From: an uncultured Paracoccaceae bacterium
Lineage (GTDB): Bacteria > Pseudomonadota > Alphaproteobacteria > Rhodobacterales > Rhodobacteraceae
DNA: 64,000 nt
Reading direction: 5' to 3'
Assembly: GCA_947503965.1 (NCBI GenBank)
Contig: CANNFU010000014.1
Span: 1-64,000, forward strand
In this document: positions 1 to 9,780 of the stretch, one piece after another
Layout of the letters: each line of letters opens with the position of its first letter
Position numbering within the stretch: the first letter of the stretch is position 1
The notes under the pieces: model-generated
What the model was told of the DNA's origin: nothing
Seen by the model: only the letters and a program-made list of their open reading frames with translations
Database searches by the model: none
Position numbers and translations under genes: made by a program

Positions 1-149
1 TCCAACGCGGGCCACAGTCGAACCAAGCCGAAAGGCCGCACTATGGCCCGCATCAGAAAACCTTCATCAAACCTGACTTTTATTCGGATATGCGACCTCG
101 CCCAAACGGTGGGGCATCATCAACATTAGACATCAGTTCCCCAACCGCC

Positions 150-1436
150 TCAGGCCGCGGATTTCCCGCGTGACCGATTGCCGCCACCGCTGCGCCGACG
201 CTGCCCGCCGGGTTTCGCGCCACCGGGCTTGCCTTGCCGTTGGCCACCGCCACCGCCGCGTCGTCCACCGCCGCCGCCATTGGGCCGTTTTTTCTGACCC
301 GGCTGGACCTCCCACCGCCGACCTGAAGCGACGGGAATCGTTTCCTTCATCGCCTTTTCAATATCCTGCAGCTCGATCATCTCGTCCGGTGCGACCAATG
401 CCACAGCCGCCCCATCGGCACCGGCACGCGCCGTCCGCCCGATCCGGTGGACATAGTTTTCGGCCACATTCGGCAGGTCATAGTTATAGACATGGCGCAC
501 ATCAGGAATGTCGATGCCGCGTGCGGCCACATCCGTGGCGACCAGCACCCGCACCTTGCCTGCCTTAAAGGCGGCAAGCGCGCGTTCACGCTGTCCCTGG
601 CTTTTGTTGCCGTGAATGGATGCGGCAGCGAACCCCTTTTTCTCAAGCACTTTATACAGCTTTTCGCAGCCATGTTTCGTCCGCCCAAAGACCAGTGCCA
701 GTTCATCCCGGTGCGCATCCAGAAGCTCGATCAACAAATCCAGCTTGGCCGCTTGTGCCACGAAATGCACCGACTGGTTAATTTTCTTGACGGCTTGTCC
801 CGGCGGGTTCACCTGCACCCGGACCGCATCGGTCAGGTATGTGTTCGCCAATTCGTTCATCAGCTTCGGCATGGTGGCCGAGAACATCATGGTCTGGCGA
901 TCCTTTGCCAGCAGCGGCGCGATCTGCCGCAAGGCGTGGATGAAGCCCATGTCGAGCATCTGGTCAGCCTCGTCCAGGACCAGATAGACCGTTTCATCCA
1001 GACGCACGGCGCGCCGGTCCAACAGGTCGATCAGGCGACCGGGTGTCGCGACCAACAGGTCGACGCCGCCCGCAAGCCGTTTGGTCTGGGCCACGATCCC
1101 TGCCCCGCCAACGACCAGTGCGACTTTCAGATGTGTGCCCTTGGTATAGGCGGTCAGATTGTCGGCGATCTGTTTGGCCAGTTCGCGTGTCGGCGCAAGG
1201 ATCAGACCGCGCACGGTCTTGGGCGCGGGCTTTGTGCCTGCCTTGAGCAGTGCGTTGATCATCGGCAGCCCGAAGGCTGCGGTTTTGCCTGTCCCGGTCT
1301 GGGCCAGACCCATCACGTCACGGCCATTCATGGCGTGTGGAATGGCTTGCGTTTGAATGGGTGTGGGATCGGTGATCCCTTGTTCTTTGAGTACTTTTAC
1401 AAGTCGGGGCGCAAGGCCCAGCATGTCAAAATCCAT
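150..1436 (-). CDS. DEAD-box ATP-dependent RNA helicase (RhlE-like)
   Basis: This is an ATP-dependent RNA helicase that remodels RNA or ribonucleoprotein in the cytoplasm. All core motifs are visible: Q motif TPIQTQAIP, Walker A AQTGTGKT at residues 45-52, DEAD within LDEADQMLDMGF, SAT, and HRIGRTARAG near the end of the second RecA domain. The C-terminal tail of about 50 residues is rich in Gly, Arg and Lys, as in the RhlE/CsdA group, and probably binds RNA. I chose the ATG at 1436, which begins MDFDMLGLAP and follows AGGATA at a suitable distance, over an upstream ATG at 1466. RhlE rather than RhlB or DeaD is inferred from length and tail composition. Confidence 0.93.
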   Translation of the reverse strand: MDFDMLGLAPRLVKVLKEQGITDPTPIQTQAIPHAMNGRDVMGLAQTGTGKTAAFGLPMINALLKAGTKPAPKTVRGLILAPTRELAKQIADNLTAYTKGTHLKVALVVGGAGIVAQTKRLAGGVDLLVATPGRLIDLLDRRAVRLDETVYLVLDEADQMLDMGFIHALRQIAPLLAKDRQTMMFSATMPKLMNELANTYLTDAVRVQVNPPGQAVKKINQSVHFVAQAAKLDLLIELLDAHRDELALVFGRTKHGCEKLYKVLEKKGFAAASIHGNKSQGQRERALAAFKAGKVRVLVATDVAARGIDIPDVRHVYNYDLPNVAENYVHRIGRTARAGADGAAVALVAPDEMIELQDIEKAMKETIPVASGRRWEVQPGQKKRPNGGGGGRRGGGGGQRQGKPGGAKPGGQRRRSGGGNRSRGKSAA

Positions 1437-1852
1437 GAATGGATATCCTATCTGTTGCGGGCACACGGCCCGCGCATATCATTTGGCCCACCGCATCATG
1501 CGATGAAGCCCGTGCAAGGTTGCGCCAATATGCTGACAGCCAAGACCGCATTGTCCGGGCGCCGATCTGGCGCGGGACCCCTGCGTGATGTGGGAACCTG
1601 AAATTCAAACGACGCACTTTGCGTTGGACATCTTGTCCCGCTCTGCTCACGCGGCAGCTGCGTCGGTTGGACAGCAGATGAGGGGTGCGGCTGCATAAGT
1701 CAAGGGCGTTGACCATTTTTGCGGCCCGGCACGCATCATTACCACATTGCAATCTATCCACAGGAAATTCACTTAACACCGCCATGCTGTGCTTTCCCTT
1801 GCTCGAACCACATCATATAGTCCGCCGAGACAGTCAGGTTGGGGGCCGCACC
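1437..1852. other. Intergenic region between divergent helicase and mipZ
   Basis: These 416 bases lie between the helicase (minus) and mipZ (plus) and must hold both promoters. The only open frame of note is 1588-1698 (+, 36 aa), which has no ribosome binding site and no recognisable sequence, so I do not call it. No strong hairpin is seen. Confidence 0.5.
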
Positions 1853-2662
1853 GTGGCGCATATTATCGTTGTGGGCAATGAAAAGGGTGGCGCGGGTAAA
1901 TCGACCGTGTCGATGCATGTGGCCACAGCACTTGCCCGGATGGGGCATGTTGTCGGCACGCTTGACCTTGATCTGCGTCAAAAAACACTGGGCCGCTATG
2001 TCACCAACCGGCAGACATTTCTGGCGAAAAAGGGCCTTGATCTGCCAAGCCCGCGTTATCAGGAGCTACCCGATATTGATCAGGGCGCACTGAAACCGGG
2101 GGAAAACGCCTATGACCATCGTCTGTCAATGGCGGTAGCGAAGATGGAGGCCGATTGCGACTTTATCCTGATCGACTGCCCCGGGTCACATACGCGCCTG
2201 AGCCAGGTGGCACATAGCCTTGCCGACACGCTGATCACGCCACTGAACGACAGTTTTATTGATTTTGATCTGCTGGCCCATGTGGACAGCGATGGTGAGG
2301 AAATCACCGGCCCGTCCGTTTACTCCGAAATGGTATGGAACGCGCGGCAGTTGCGCGCGCAGGCAGGTCTGAAGCCGATCGACTGGATCGTGGTGCGTAA
2401 CCGGTTGGGCGCACAGGCCATGGTGAACAAGGAGAAAATGCATCGCGCGATTACCAAACTGGCCAAGCGGATCGGATTTCGCACCGCGCCGGGCTTTAAT
2501 GAGCGCGTGATCTTTCGCGAGCTGTTCCCGCGTGGTCTGACCCTGTTGGATTTGCGCGATATCGGGGTGAAGGGGATGAATATCTCAAACATCGCCGCCC
2601 GGCAGGAACTGCGCGATCTGATCAAATCACTGGATCTGCCCGGGGTGACGCCCGATTTCTGA
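1853..2662 (+). CDS. mipZ: MipZ-like ParA-family ATPase (division site placement)
   Basis: This is a ParA/MinD-superfamily P-loop ATPase. In alphaproteobacteria MipZ binds ParB near the origins and inhibits FtsZ away from midcell. The N-terminus carries the deviant Walker A KGGAGKST at residues 11-18, followed by LDLDLRQ and DFILIDCPGSHT (Walker B). The GTG at 1853, preceded by a G-rich stretch, gives 269 aa, the usual MipZ length. A longer reading from 1685 adds 56 residues of non-family sequence. The C-terminal segment GLTLLDLRDIGVKGMN is typical of MipZ. It is a single gene facing away from the helicase. The assignment rests on family resemblance; no FtsZ or ParB gene is nearby. Confidence 0.9.
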   Translation: MAHIIVVGNEKGGAGKSTVSMHVATALARMGHVVGTLDLDLRQKTLGRYVTNRQTFLAKKGLDLPSPRYQELPDIDQGALKPGENAYDHRLSMAVAKMEADCDFILIDCPGSHTRLSQVAHSLADTLITPLNDSFIDFDLLAHVDSDGEEITGPSVYSEMVWNARQLRAQAGLKPIDWIVVRNRLGAQAMVNKEKMHRAITKLAKRIGFRTAPGFNERVIFRELFPRGLTLLDLRDIGVKGMNISNIAARQELRDLIKSLDLPGVTPDF

Positions 2663-2757
2663 CGCTGTTTTCAGCTGATCCGCAAAAAGTGATGCGAAAA
2701 CAACCTTTCGTTCATCAAAGTCGAAGCCTAATGTAGCCCAAAAGGGAGGGCCTGCTT

Positions 2758-4392
2758 GTGCGTGAATTGATCTCGTTGCAGCGCTACGCGACATTTGTGC
2801 TGGTGGCCATTTTGGCCGTTATCTGTTTCTTTGTCGGTTTCTGGGTGCCGTGGGTTTTTGTCTTTTTTGCCATCTTCGCGGGCCTGACCGCATTGGGCAT
2901 CCATGATGTCCGCCAGACACGTCATGCGGTGTTGCGCAACTATCCGGTGCTGGGGCATATCCGCTTTTTTTTCGAAAAGATTCGCCCCGAAATCCGCCAA
3001 TATCTGATCGAAAGCGATCAAGACGAACAGCCCTTTAGCCGCGAACAACGCTCACTCGTCTATCAGCGGGCCAAGGGGGCCGAGGATAAACGCCCCTTTG
3101 GCAGCCACGAACTGGTGTATGAGGCGGGCTATTCCTGGTTGACCCATTCGGTGCAGCCGACCCATCTTGAAGACACCGATTTTCGCGTGATGGTGGGTGG
3201 GTCGAAATGCAAACAGCCTTATAGTGCTTCGCTTTACAACATCTCGGCGATGAGCTTTGGCTCGCTGTCTGCCAATGCGATTTCGGCGTTGAACCAAGGC
3301 GCACGGATCGGTGGTTTTGCTCATGACACCGGCGAAGGCGGGATCAGCCGGTATCACCGCGAAGGTGGGGGTGATCTGATCTATGAAATAGGGTCCGGGT
3401 ATTTTGGCTGCCGCAATCATGACGGCACCTTTAACCCTGAAAAATTCGCCCAGCAGGCCGCCGATGATCAGGTCAAGATGATCGAGCTCAAGCTCAGCCA
3501 AGGGGCCAAGCCCGGCCACGGTGGCATGCTGCCCGCCGCCAAGATCACGCCAGAGATCGCGGAGGCGCGTGACATCCCGATGGGCGTCGATTGCGTGTCG
3601 CCCGCCGCACATAGCGCGTTTTCCAACCCGATGGAACTGATGCAGTTTCTTGGCCAGCTGCGCGATCTGTCAGGCGGCAAGCCGGTTGGTTTCAAGCTAT
3701 GCATCGGGCATCGGCGCGAATTCATGTGCATGGTCAAGGCAATGCTGGAAACCGGGATCATCCCCGATTTTATCGTGGTGGACGGGACCGAAGGCGGTAC
3801 CGGTGCAGCGCCACTGGAATTCGCCAATCATGTGGGCATGCCGATGGTTGAAGGCCTGACATTCGTGCACAACACCCTGCGCGGCGCGGGCATCCGGCAC
3901 GAGGTCAAAATCGGTGCAGCCGGCAAGATCGTCAGCGCCTTTGATATCGCGCGCGCCCTGTCGCTGGGGGCGGATTGGTGCAACTCTGCCCGCGGGTACA
4001 TGTTTGCCATCGGCTGTATTCAGGCGCAGGCCTGCCATACCAACCACTGCCCTGTCGGTGTGACAACACAGGACCCGCTGCGGCAGAAAGCGCTGAATGT
4101 GCAAAACAAAAGCCAACGGGTCGCCCGGTTCCATGCCAATACCCTGAAAGCCCTGGGCGAAATGGCCGGTGCTGCGGGGCTTGATGACCCCTGCGGATTT
4201 TTACCCTATCATTTCATGACCCGGCGCGGCGATGGCCAGATGACCGAGGCGGCAGATGTCTACACCTATCTGCGCGAAGGCTTTCTGCTGGATGATGGCG
4301 AGGATAACCCCATCTACCGCGAACGCTGGGCCCGCGCGAACCCGCGCAGTTTTGCCCCGCCAGAGGCGCAACAGCAGATGGCCGCGCAGTAA
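2758..4392 (+). CDS. FMN-binding glutamate synthase family protein (GltB domain-like)
   Basis: This 544-aa protein matches the FMN-binding domain of glutamate synthase as a stand-alone protein. Residues 1-60 form a membrane anchor with two hydrophobic segments. The TIM-barrel domain follows, with MSFGSLSANA, a glycine-rich GEGGISRYH region and FIVVDGTEGGTGAAP. A cysteine cluster at about C420, C426 and C431 (CIQAQACHTNHC) fits the 3Fe-4S ligands of GltB. It lacks the amidotransferase domain, so it is not a complete GOGAT, and its substrate is unknown. The GTG start at 2758 is set by AAGGGAGG eight bases upstream. It converges with the DMT gene with a 2-bp gap. Confidence 0.9.
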   Translation: MRELISLQRYATFVLVAILAVICFFVGFWVPWVFVFFAIFAGLTALGIHDVRQTRHAVLRNYPVLGHIRFFFEKIRPEIRQYLIESDQDEQPFSREQRSLVYQRAKGAEDKRPFGSHELVYEAGYSWLTHSVQPTHLEDTDFRVMVGGSKCKQPYSASLYNISAMSFGSLSANAISALNQGARIGGFAHDTGEGGISRYHREGGGDLIYEIGSGYFGCRNHDGTFNPEKFAQQAADDQVKMIELKLSQGAKPGHGGMLPAAKITPEIAEARDIPMGVDCVSPAAHSAFSNPMELMQFLGQLRDLSGGKPVGFKLCIGHRREFMCMVKAMLETGIIPDFIVVDGTEGGTGAAPLEFANHVGMPMVEGLTFVHNTLRGAGIRHEVKIGAAGKIVSAFDIARALSLGADWCNSARGYMFAIGCIQAQACHTNHCPVGVTTQDPLRQKALNVQNKSQRVARFHANTLKALGEMAGAAGLDDPCGFLPYHFMTRRGDGQMTEAADVYTYLREGFLLDDGEDNPIYRERWARANPRSFAPPEAQQQMAAQ

Positions 4393-4394
4393 GG

Positions 4395-5360
4395 TTAGTC
4401 CTGGCGCGGCGGTGTCTTGCCCGAGAACCGCATGAATAACGACACCCGCGGCGTCGTCGCCGTTTCCGAGCGCGACCGGGTGCGCAGCACCGGCGTGTTC
4501 TCGGACGTGCCTGCCCGGCTTTCGCGCAGCACGATATACATGCCGCTTGCGATGATAATCCCTGCACCGATCCCGGTTGGCATGTCGATGGTTTCATCAA
4601 AGAACAGCAAGCCGAAAATCGTCGCCCAGATGATCTGGCTGTATTGCATTGGCGCGATGATGGCTGCCTCGCCCGTCTGATAGGCGGCGATCACAAGGCG
4701 GCTTGCGATCCAGGCAAATGTCGCAATCACGGCAAGCAGGCCCAGATGCTCGATCGGCATCGGTTGATAGACAAAAGGCAACGCGCAGGCCATCACGATA
4801 AAGTTCACCACCATCGGATAAAGCAACATGACAACCGGGCGTTCTTCATTCCCGATTTTGCGCACCACGATAGAGGCGAGAGATCCACCAATGGCCGCAG
4901 CAAGCGCCGCCAGATGGCCCAGTGAAAAGTCCGTTTGCCCCGGCCGCAGCACGGCAAGCACGCCAATCAGACCCACGATCACGGCCAACCATCGGCGCAG
5001 CCGGACCTTTTCACCCAGAACCGGGATCGCAAGGACAGTGATCAGCAACGGCGACGCAAACAGGATCGCGTAGACCTGCGCAAGCGGCAGTACCGAGAAC
5101 GCATAAAACGCCGAAACCCCCGTGACCACGGCAGCCACGGTGCGCAGCCCTAACCACCACGGGTGAACCGGCACCAGCGTGCCGGGCTTTGCGTCGCGCA
5201 TCAGCATCACAGTGGCAAGCGGGAAGCTGAGCAGCACGCTAAAAAACACGATCTGGAAGGGCGAATAGGTACCACCCAGGATTTTGACAACGACATCATG
5301 GGTCGAGAAAATGGCGAAAGCGAACAGTGCGAGTATTGCGCCTTTGGCGTTGGGGGACAT
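4395..5360 (-). CDS. DMT-family transporter (two EamA domains)
   Basis: This 321-aa inner-membrane protein has about ten hydrophobic helices in two EamA repeats, as in drug/metabolite transporter exporters (RhaT/YdcZ type). The first repeat starts MSPNAKGAILALFAFAIFST; the second carries the conserved LGEKVRLRRW and LFFDETID type loops. The roughly 45-residue cytoplasmic tail is Arg/Ser/Thr-rich. The substrate cannot be read from the sequence. It ends 2 bp from the stop of the convergent glutamate-synthase-like gene. Confidence 0.88.
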   Translation of the reverse strand: MSPNAKGAILALFAFAIFSTHDVVVKILGGTYSPFQIVFFSVLLSFPLATVMLMRDAKPGTLVPVHPWWLGLRTVAAVVTGVSAFYAFSVLPLAQVYAILFASPLLITVLAIPVLGEKVRLRRWLAVIVGLIGVLAVLRPGQTDFSLGHLAALAAAIGGSLASIVVRKIGNEERPVVMLLYPMVVNFIVMACALPFVYQPMPIEHLGLLAVIATFAWIASRLVIAAYQTGEAAIIAPMQYSQIIWATIFGLLFFDETIDMPTGIGAGIIIASGMYIVLRESRAGTSENTPVLRTRSRSETATTPRVSLFMRFSGKTPPRQD

Positions 5361-5389
5361 GCGTTTATCCTTCGTCTACCGCCGCCGCG

Positions 5390-5854
5390 TTAGCCGGCAA
5401 ATGTATCAAAATCCGAGGCAGTCAACCGATAGCTGATCTTTTTAATGACCGGCGCCCCCATACACGCATAAAACGCCTGCGCAGCTGCATTGTCACCATC
5501 TGTTTGCCAATCCACGCGTTTGCATCCGTTTGCCTTGGCGATACTCACAAGATGCGCCATCAAAGCCTTGCCCACACCCCGCCCTTGCATGGATGGCACG
5601 ACGAACAGCTCTTTCATAAACAACGCTGTCCCTGTGCCCGCCGGAAAGGTCAGAACCCACGTGGCAAAGCCAGCGGGCTTTGTGTCAACATAGGCCAGTT
5701 CACATGATAGATGCCTGCCTTTGTTCAAAAGCTCGATCAACTGTGCTTCTTCTGCCGCGGTCGCAGCGGTCAGATTGTAAAACGCCAGCAGATGCCGATT
5801 CATTGCCAGCATATCGTGCGCATCGTCCGCACAATACGCCCGCAACTGTATCAC
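5390..5854 (-). CDS. GNAT-family N-acetyltransferase
   Basis: This 154-aa acetyltransferase has the GNAT acetyl-CoA site: the beta-strand [22 protein letters not shown] contains the Q-x-x-G-x-G/A loop, followed by a C-terminal [11 protein letters not shown] motif. It starts with GTG at 5854, and the GTGA there overlaps the leuB stop, so it is probably translated by coupling to leuB. The acceptor substrate is unknown and a role in leucine synthesis is not implied. Confidence 0.85.
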   Translation of the reverse strand: MIQLRAYCADDAHDMLAMNRHLLAFYNLTAATAAEEAQLIELLNKGRHLSCELAYVDTKPAGFATWVLTFPAGTGTALFMKELFVVPSMQGRGVGKALMAHLVSIAKANGCKRVDWQTDGDNAAAQAFYACMGAPVIKKISYRLTASDFDTFAG

Positions 5855-6957
5855 ACGCTGGCGTCCAATGCTTGCAGGATCACATCGCCCATCTGCTTCG
5901 TGCTGAGCGGTGTGCCGCCTTCGGGGCCCATCAGATCGCCCGTACGTGCGCCATCGGCAAGCACCTTTTCGATTGCCGCTTCCAGCCGATCAGCCTCTGC
6001 CCCTTCGTCGAAGGAATAGCGCAGCGCCATTGCAAAGGACAGGATGCACGCGATCGGGTTCGCCTTGCCCTGCCCTGCGATGTCGGGGGCTGATCCATGT
6101 ACGGGTTCATACATCGCCTTGGGCCGCCCATTCGCCATGGGCAGGCCGAGTGAGGCAGAGGGCAGCATGCCCAGCGAGCCGGTCAGCATTGCCGCACAGT
6201 CGGACAGGATGTCACCGAACAGGTTGTCGGTCAGGATCACGTCAAACTGCTTGGGCGCGCGGACCAGCTGCATCGCGCCATTGTCCGCGTACATATGCGA
6301 CAGCTCGACATCGGCATAGTCGGCCTGATGCACCTCTGTCACCACATCGCGCCACAAGATGCCGCTTTCCATCACATTGGCTTTTTCCATCGAACAGACC
6401 TTGTTCGACCGCTTGCGTGCCAGATCAAAGGCAGCGCGGGCGACCCGTTCGATCTCGGCTTCGGTATAGCGCTGGGTGTTAATGCCCACGCGCATGTTGT
6501 CCTCGATATGAATGCCGCGGGGTTCGCCGAAATAGACACCCGAGGTCAGTTCGCGCACGATCATGATATCAAGGCCCGCGACCACGTCTTTTTTCAAAGA
6601 CGAGAAATCTGCCAAAGCGTCAAAGCATTGCGCCGGACGCAGGTTGGCGAACAGGTCCATTTCCTTGCGCAGGCGCAGCAGGCCCCGTTCCGGTTTTACG
6701 CTGAAATCCAGATCGTCGTATTTCGGGCCACCCACGGCGCCCAGCAGCACCGCGTCCACCTCTTGCGCCTTTGCCATTGTTTCGTCGGCCAAAGGTACGC
6801 CATGTTTGTCATAGGCCGCGCCACCCACCAGATCCTCGGACACGTCGAATGTCAGGTCGCGCTTATCGCCAAACCAAGCGATGATCCGCTTCACCTCATC
6901 CATGACTTCGGGGCCGATACCATCACCGGCAAGGATCAAGAGAGAGGGGTTTGGCAT
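5851..6957 (-). CDS. leuB: 3-isopropylmalate dehydrogenase
   Basis: LeuB oxidatively decarboxylates 3-isopropylmalate with NAD+, the third step of leucine synthesis. The protein opens with [15 protein letters not shown], carries the substrate-binding [18 protein letters not shown] and the metal-binding [12 protein letters not shown] and [10 protein letters not shown] segments, and ends with the [20 protein letters not shown] loop. The ATG at 6957 is preceded by AAGGACGG and gives 368 aa, the family length; an upstream ATG at 7017 adds 20 unrelated residues. leuC and leuD lie about 5 kb away on the same strand. Confidence 0.97.
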   Translation of the reverse strand: MPNPSLLILAGDGIGPEVMDEVKRIIAWFGDKRDLTFDVSEDLVGGAAYDKHGVPLADETMAKAQEVDAVLLGAVGGPKYDDLDFSVKPERGLLRLRKEMDLFANLRPAQCFDALADFSSLKKDVVAGLDIMIVRELTSGVYFGEPRGIHIEDNMRVGINTQRYTEAEIERVARAAFDLARKRSNKVCSMEKANVMESGILWRDVVTEVHQADYADVELSHMYADNGAMQLVRAPKQFDVILTDNLFGDILSDCAAMLTGSLGMLPSASLGLPMANGRPKAMYEPVHGSAPDIAGQGKANPIACILSFAMALRYSFDEGAEADRLEAAIEKVLADGARTGDLMGPEGGTPLSTKQMGDVILQALDASV

Positions 6958-7076
6958 GGGTCCGTCCTTCGTTGAAAATGTCGCACAGGCCCTAGCGCGC
7001 CAGGACGAGAGGTTCAAGATATGAACATCTGTACTAAACCTATTGATTAATTAACTGACTAGTTTATTAAGGTCGA

Positions 7077-7415
7077 ATGACCGATGATAAGCAACTTGAC
7101 GCGGCCTTTGCCGCCTTGGCCAACCCCACACGCCGGGCGATCCTGGCCCGGCTGGTACAGGGCGAGGCAACGGTTAACACGCTTGCGGAACCATTCGACA
7201 TGAGCCTGCCCGCAATCTCAAAACATATTCGGGTGCTGGAAGATGCCGGGCTGATTACGCGCGGCCGTCACGCACAATTCAGGCCCTGCACTTTGAATGC
7301 CACACCGCTGAAGGCGGTGGCGCACTGGACGGATCAATACCGTCACATCTGGGACATGCGATTTGACGCGATGGACCGCATCATCACTGAACGGAAAGGT
7401 ACCAACGATGACTGA
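7077..7415 (+). CDS. ArsR-family winged-helix regulator
   Basis: This is a 112-aa ArsR/SmtB-type repressor with the opening DAAFAALANPTRRAILARLV and the recognition helix region MSLPAISKHIRVLEDAGLI. No metal-binding cysteine motif (CxC) is present, so it probably belongs to the non-metal group that controls a neighbouring SRPBCC gene. The upstream 60 bases are strongly A+T-rich and contain TTAATTAA, a likely promoter and operator zone shared with divergent leuB. Its stop overlaps the start of the SRPBCC gene by 8 bp. Confidence 0.9.
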   Translation: MTDDKQLDAAFAALANPTRRAILARLVQGEATVNTLAEPFDMSLPAISKHIRVLEDAGLITRGRHAQFRPCTLNATPLKAVAHWTDQYRHIWDMRFDAMDRIITERKGTNDD

Positions 7416-7884
7416 CCAACCAAGCTGGGTAAAGATCCGCCGCGCATTCGATGCGCCAATCGATGTCGTCTGGGCTATGTGGACCGATCCGGAACAGTTC
7501 AAACGCTGGTACGGCCCCATGGGTATGATAGTCCCCACCGCCGAGATGGACGTGACCATCGGCGGCACCCGCAAGATCTGCATGGAAATGAAATCGCCCG
7601 AACGGACCATGACCATGTGGTTCACCGGCGTTTATAAAGAAATCGATGCGCCCCGACGCCTTGTTTATACCGAAAGCATGTGTGACGCGGACGGCACGCT
7701 GATTTCTCCGCAAGACATGGGAATGCCTGAAGGGGCACCTGACGTCACCGAAGTGATCGTTGATCTGGACGAGGTCGACGGGCGCACGGTCATGACAATG
7801 GTCCATGTCGGCGTTCCCGAAGGCAGCGCCGGCGAAGGTGGCTGGAACCAGGCATTCGACAAACTGTCCGCGCTTCTGGTCTAG
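7408..7884 (+). CDS. SRPBCC-domain (AHSA1-like) protein
   Basis: This 158-aa protein has the START/Bet v1-like fold of the AHSA1 family, shown by the starting strand IRRAFDAPIDVVWAMWTDPEQFKRWYGP and the closing helix GGWNQAFDKLSALL. Such proteins bind small hydrophobic ligands. It overlaps the ArsR gene by 8 bp, a very common ArsR-SRPBCC pair in which the regulator is thought to control its partner. Its ligand is unknown. Its TAG stop overlaps the reverse-complement stop of the LysR gene. Confidence 0.88.
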   Translation: MTDQPSWVKIRRAFDAPIDVVWAMWTDPEQFKRWYGPMGMIVPTAEMDVTIGGTRKICMEMKSPERTMTMWFTGVYKEIDAPRRLVYTESMCDADGTLISPQDMGMPEGAPDVTEVIVDLDEVDGRTVMTMVHVGVPEGSAGEGGWNQAFDKLSALLV

Positions 7885-8777
7885 CATACCAGCGGCTTCA
7901 ACCCGTCCGCCAATAAATCCCAGACCCGCCTGATACGCGGGGTCTGGCGCATCGCCTCGTGCGCGGTCAGCCAGACCGGCAGAGTGGGCATCGGAATGCC
8001 CATATCGATTTCGACAAGCTCCGGATCTGCAAGGGCAATGCCGGTTTGCGCAAAGCCGATCCCGCATCCGGCGCGCATCAATTCCAGATAGGCGATGTTG
8101 TCGTCACACCGGGTTTTGAAGAAATCACGGTCAACCGGAATCCCGGCGTCCTTGAATCCTTGGATGATGGCCGGGTTGGTATCGTAACCCACAAAATCAT
8201 GCGCGGCGAAGTCGGCCAGCTTCTGCGGCACGCCGCGCTCGGCCAGATAGGATTTTGCGGCAAACACACCCAATGCGATTTCGCCGATATGCTGCGTGAC
8301 CAGATCAAGCTGGGTCGGGCGGTACATCCGCACGGCGATATCCGCCTCTCGGTATAGCAGATTGCGGGTGTCGTCGCTGGGGACCAGTTCGATCGCGATC
8401 TGTGGCTCAAGCCTGCGGATGCGGGCGATGATCGGCGGCAGGTGTATCACGGCTGTTGCGACACTCGCCGTGATCCGCACGGTCCCTTCCAGCCGCGCCT
8501 GCTGGCCCGCAGCGGTAAGTGTGATCTGGCGCACCGCATCGCGCATGGCCTCGGCCGGGGCGACCAGTGCAGCGCCGGTCTGGGTCAGGGCAAGCCCACG
8601 CGGCTGGCGGTGAAAAAGCTCTGCACCCAACTGCGTCTCGATCATCTTGATCTGTCGGCCAAGTGTCGGCTGGCTTGCCCCCAAGGCCCGCGCGGCGGCA
8701 GACAGGCTGCCGGCTTCTGCGACAGCAAGAAACGCCTGTACCAATGACCAATCCAGCGAGGAGAGTGATTTATCCAT
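7881..8777 (-). CDS. LysR-family transcriptional regulator
   Basis: This 298-aa protein has an N-terminal winged helix-turn-helix (LVQAFLAVAEAGSLSAAARALGASQPTLGRQIKMIE, split here by the turn) and a periplasmic-binding-like effector domain. It is divergent from the NAD(P)-binding gene at 8872, with 94 bp between them, the usual LysR-target arrangement. A perfect 14-bp palindrome covers its start codon. The effector is unknown. Confidence 0.92.
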   Translation of the reverse strand: MDKSLSSLDWSLVQAFLAVAEAGSLSAAARALGASQPTLGRQIKMIETQLGAELFHRQPRGLALTQTGAALVAPAEAMRDAVRQITLTAAGQQARLEGTVRITASVATAVIHLPPIIARIRRLEPQIAIELVPSDDTRNLLYREADIAVRMYRPTQLDLVTQHIGEIALGVFAAKSYLAERGVPQKLADFAAHDFVGYDTNPAIIQGFKDAGIPVDRDFFKTRCDDNIAYLELMRAGCGIGFAQTGIALADPELVEIDMGIPMPTLPVWLTAHEAMRQTPRIRRVWDLLADGLKPLVC

Positions 8778-8789
8778 TCATTTATGAAT
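8776..8789. promoter_or_regulatory. Palindrome over the LysR start codon
   Basis: ATTCAT-TT-ATGAAT is a perfect inverted repeat that includes the LysR initiation codon. In the divergent LysR/NAD(P)-binding intergenic space it is a candidate binding site for autorepression. That role is inferred from position and symmetry only. Confidence 0.45.
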
Positions 8790-8871
8790 ACATGATCTGC
8801 AATTTATGGCAATTTATTTTACAAATTGAATAGCGCATCCTGCCTGCAACCGTATCAACAGGAGCAATCCC

Positions 8872-9780
8872 ATGAACCAGACAGTGCTTATCCTTGGTGC
8901 CAGTGGCAAAATCGGCAGCCACACGGCAGATGTGTTTTGGAATGCGGGCTGGACCGTCCGCAACTACAAGCGCGGCACCGACATGATCGCGGCTGCGGCT
9001 GGCGCCGATGTCATCGTCAACGGGCTGAACCCGCCGAATTACCACAACTGGGCGAAAACGATTCCGGCGATCACAGAACAGGTCATCGCGGCCGCGCAGG
9101 CAAGTGGTGCGACGGTGATCATTCCCGGCAACATCTACAATTGCGGCAACCAGCCCGGCCTTCTGGACGAGACGACACCACAGCGTCCCCATACACGAAA
9201 GGGCAAAATCCGGGTCGAGATGGAAGCGGCTTATAAAGCCGCCCAAGTGCGCACCATCATCCTGCGCGCGGGCAACTTTATCGACCCCAAAGGGAATGGC
9301 GATTTCATGAGCATGTTGTTCATGCGTAACATCGCCAAGGGCAAATTGACCACTGTCGGTGATCCTGATGCCATGCAGGCCTACGCCTATGTGCCGGATT
9401 GGGCGCGCGCCGCATTGGCGCTAGCTGAAATGCGCCATGATCTGGCGCCGTTTGCAGATATCCCCTTTCCCGGCCACAGCTTTACCTCGCGCCAATTGCG
9501 CGACGCGGTCGCGACCGCTACGGGGCAGAATATCCGGATGACATCGTTTCCGTGGTGGCTGATGCGTCTGCTGGGCCCGGTTTGGGAACTGGCCCGCGAA
9601 ATGAGCGAGATGCGTTATCTGTACAGCATGTCGCATCAGATAGGTGAGGCGAAGTTTCACGCGCTGCTGCCGGATTTCCGACCAACGCCGTTGGATCACG
9701 TCATGCTTTGCGGCCTACCGCGCGATATCCACCCAAACAAGACGATGCGGACCGGTGGCCAGACCATCGCTGCCGAGTAA
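8872..9780 (+). CDS. NAD(P)-binding epimerase/reductase-like protein (NmrA/SDR-a type)
   Basis: This 302-aa protein begins with the Rossmann dinucleotide motif VLILGASGKIGSHTA and resembles atypical short-chain dehydrogenases (NAD-dependent epimerase or NmrA family). A strong AGGAG lies 7 bases before the ATG. The substrate is unknown. It is divergent from a LysR gene that probably controls it. Its last 66 bp overlap the convergent exonuclease-family gene, and both reading frames look genuine there. Confidence 0.87.
   Translation: MNQTVLILGASGKIGSHTADVFWNAGWTVRNYKRGTDMIAAAAGADVIVNGLNPPNYHNWAKTIPAITEQVIAAAQASGATVIIPGNIYNCGNQPGLLDETTPQRPHTRKGKIRVEMEAAYKAAQVRTIILRAGNFIDPKGNGDFMSMLFMRNIAKGKLTTVGDPDAMQAYAYVPDWARAALALAEMRHDLAPFADIPFPGHSFTSRQLRDAVATATGQNIRMTSFPWWLMRLLGPVWELAREMSEMRYLYSMSHQIGEAKFHALLPDFRPTPLDHVMLCGLPRDIHPNKTMRTGGQTIAAE

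Noticed and set aside
3..174. Plus-strand frame open from the window start to 174
   Set aside because: It could be the end of a gene starting upstream of the window, but it overlaps the helicase tail, and no motif or upstream context supports it.
1588..1698. 36-aa plus-strand frame upstream of mipZ
   Set aside because: No ribosome binding site or recognisable sequence; likely a chance frame in the mipZ upstream region.
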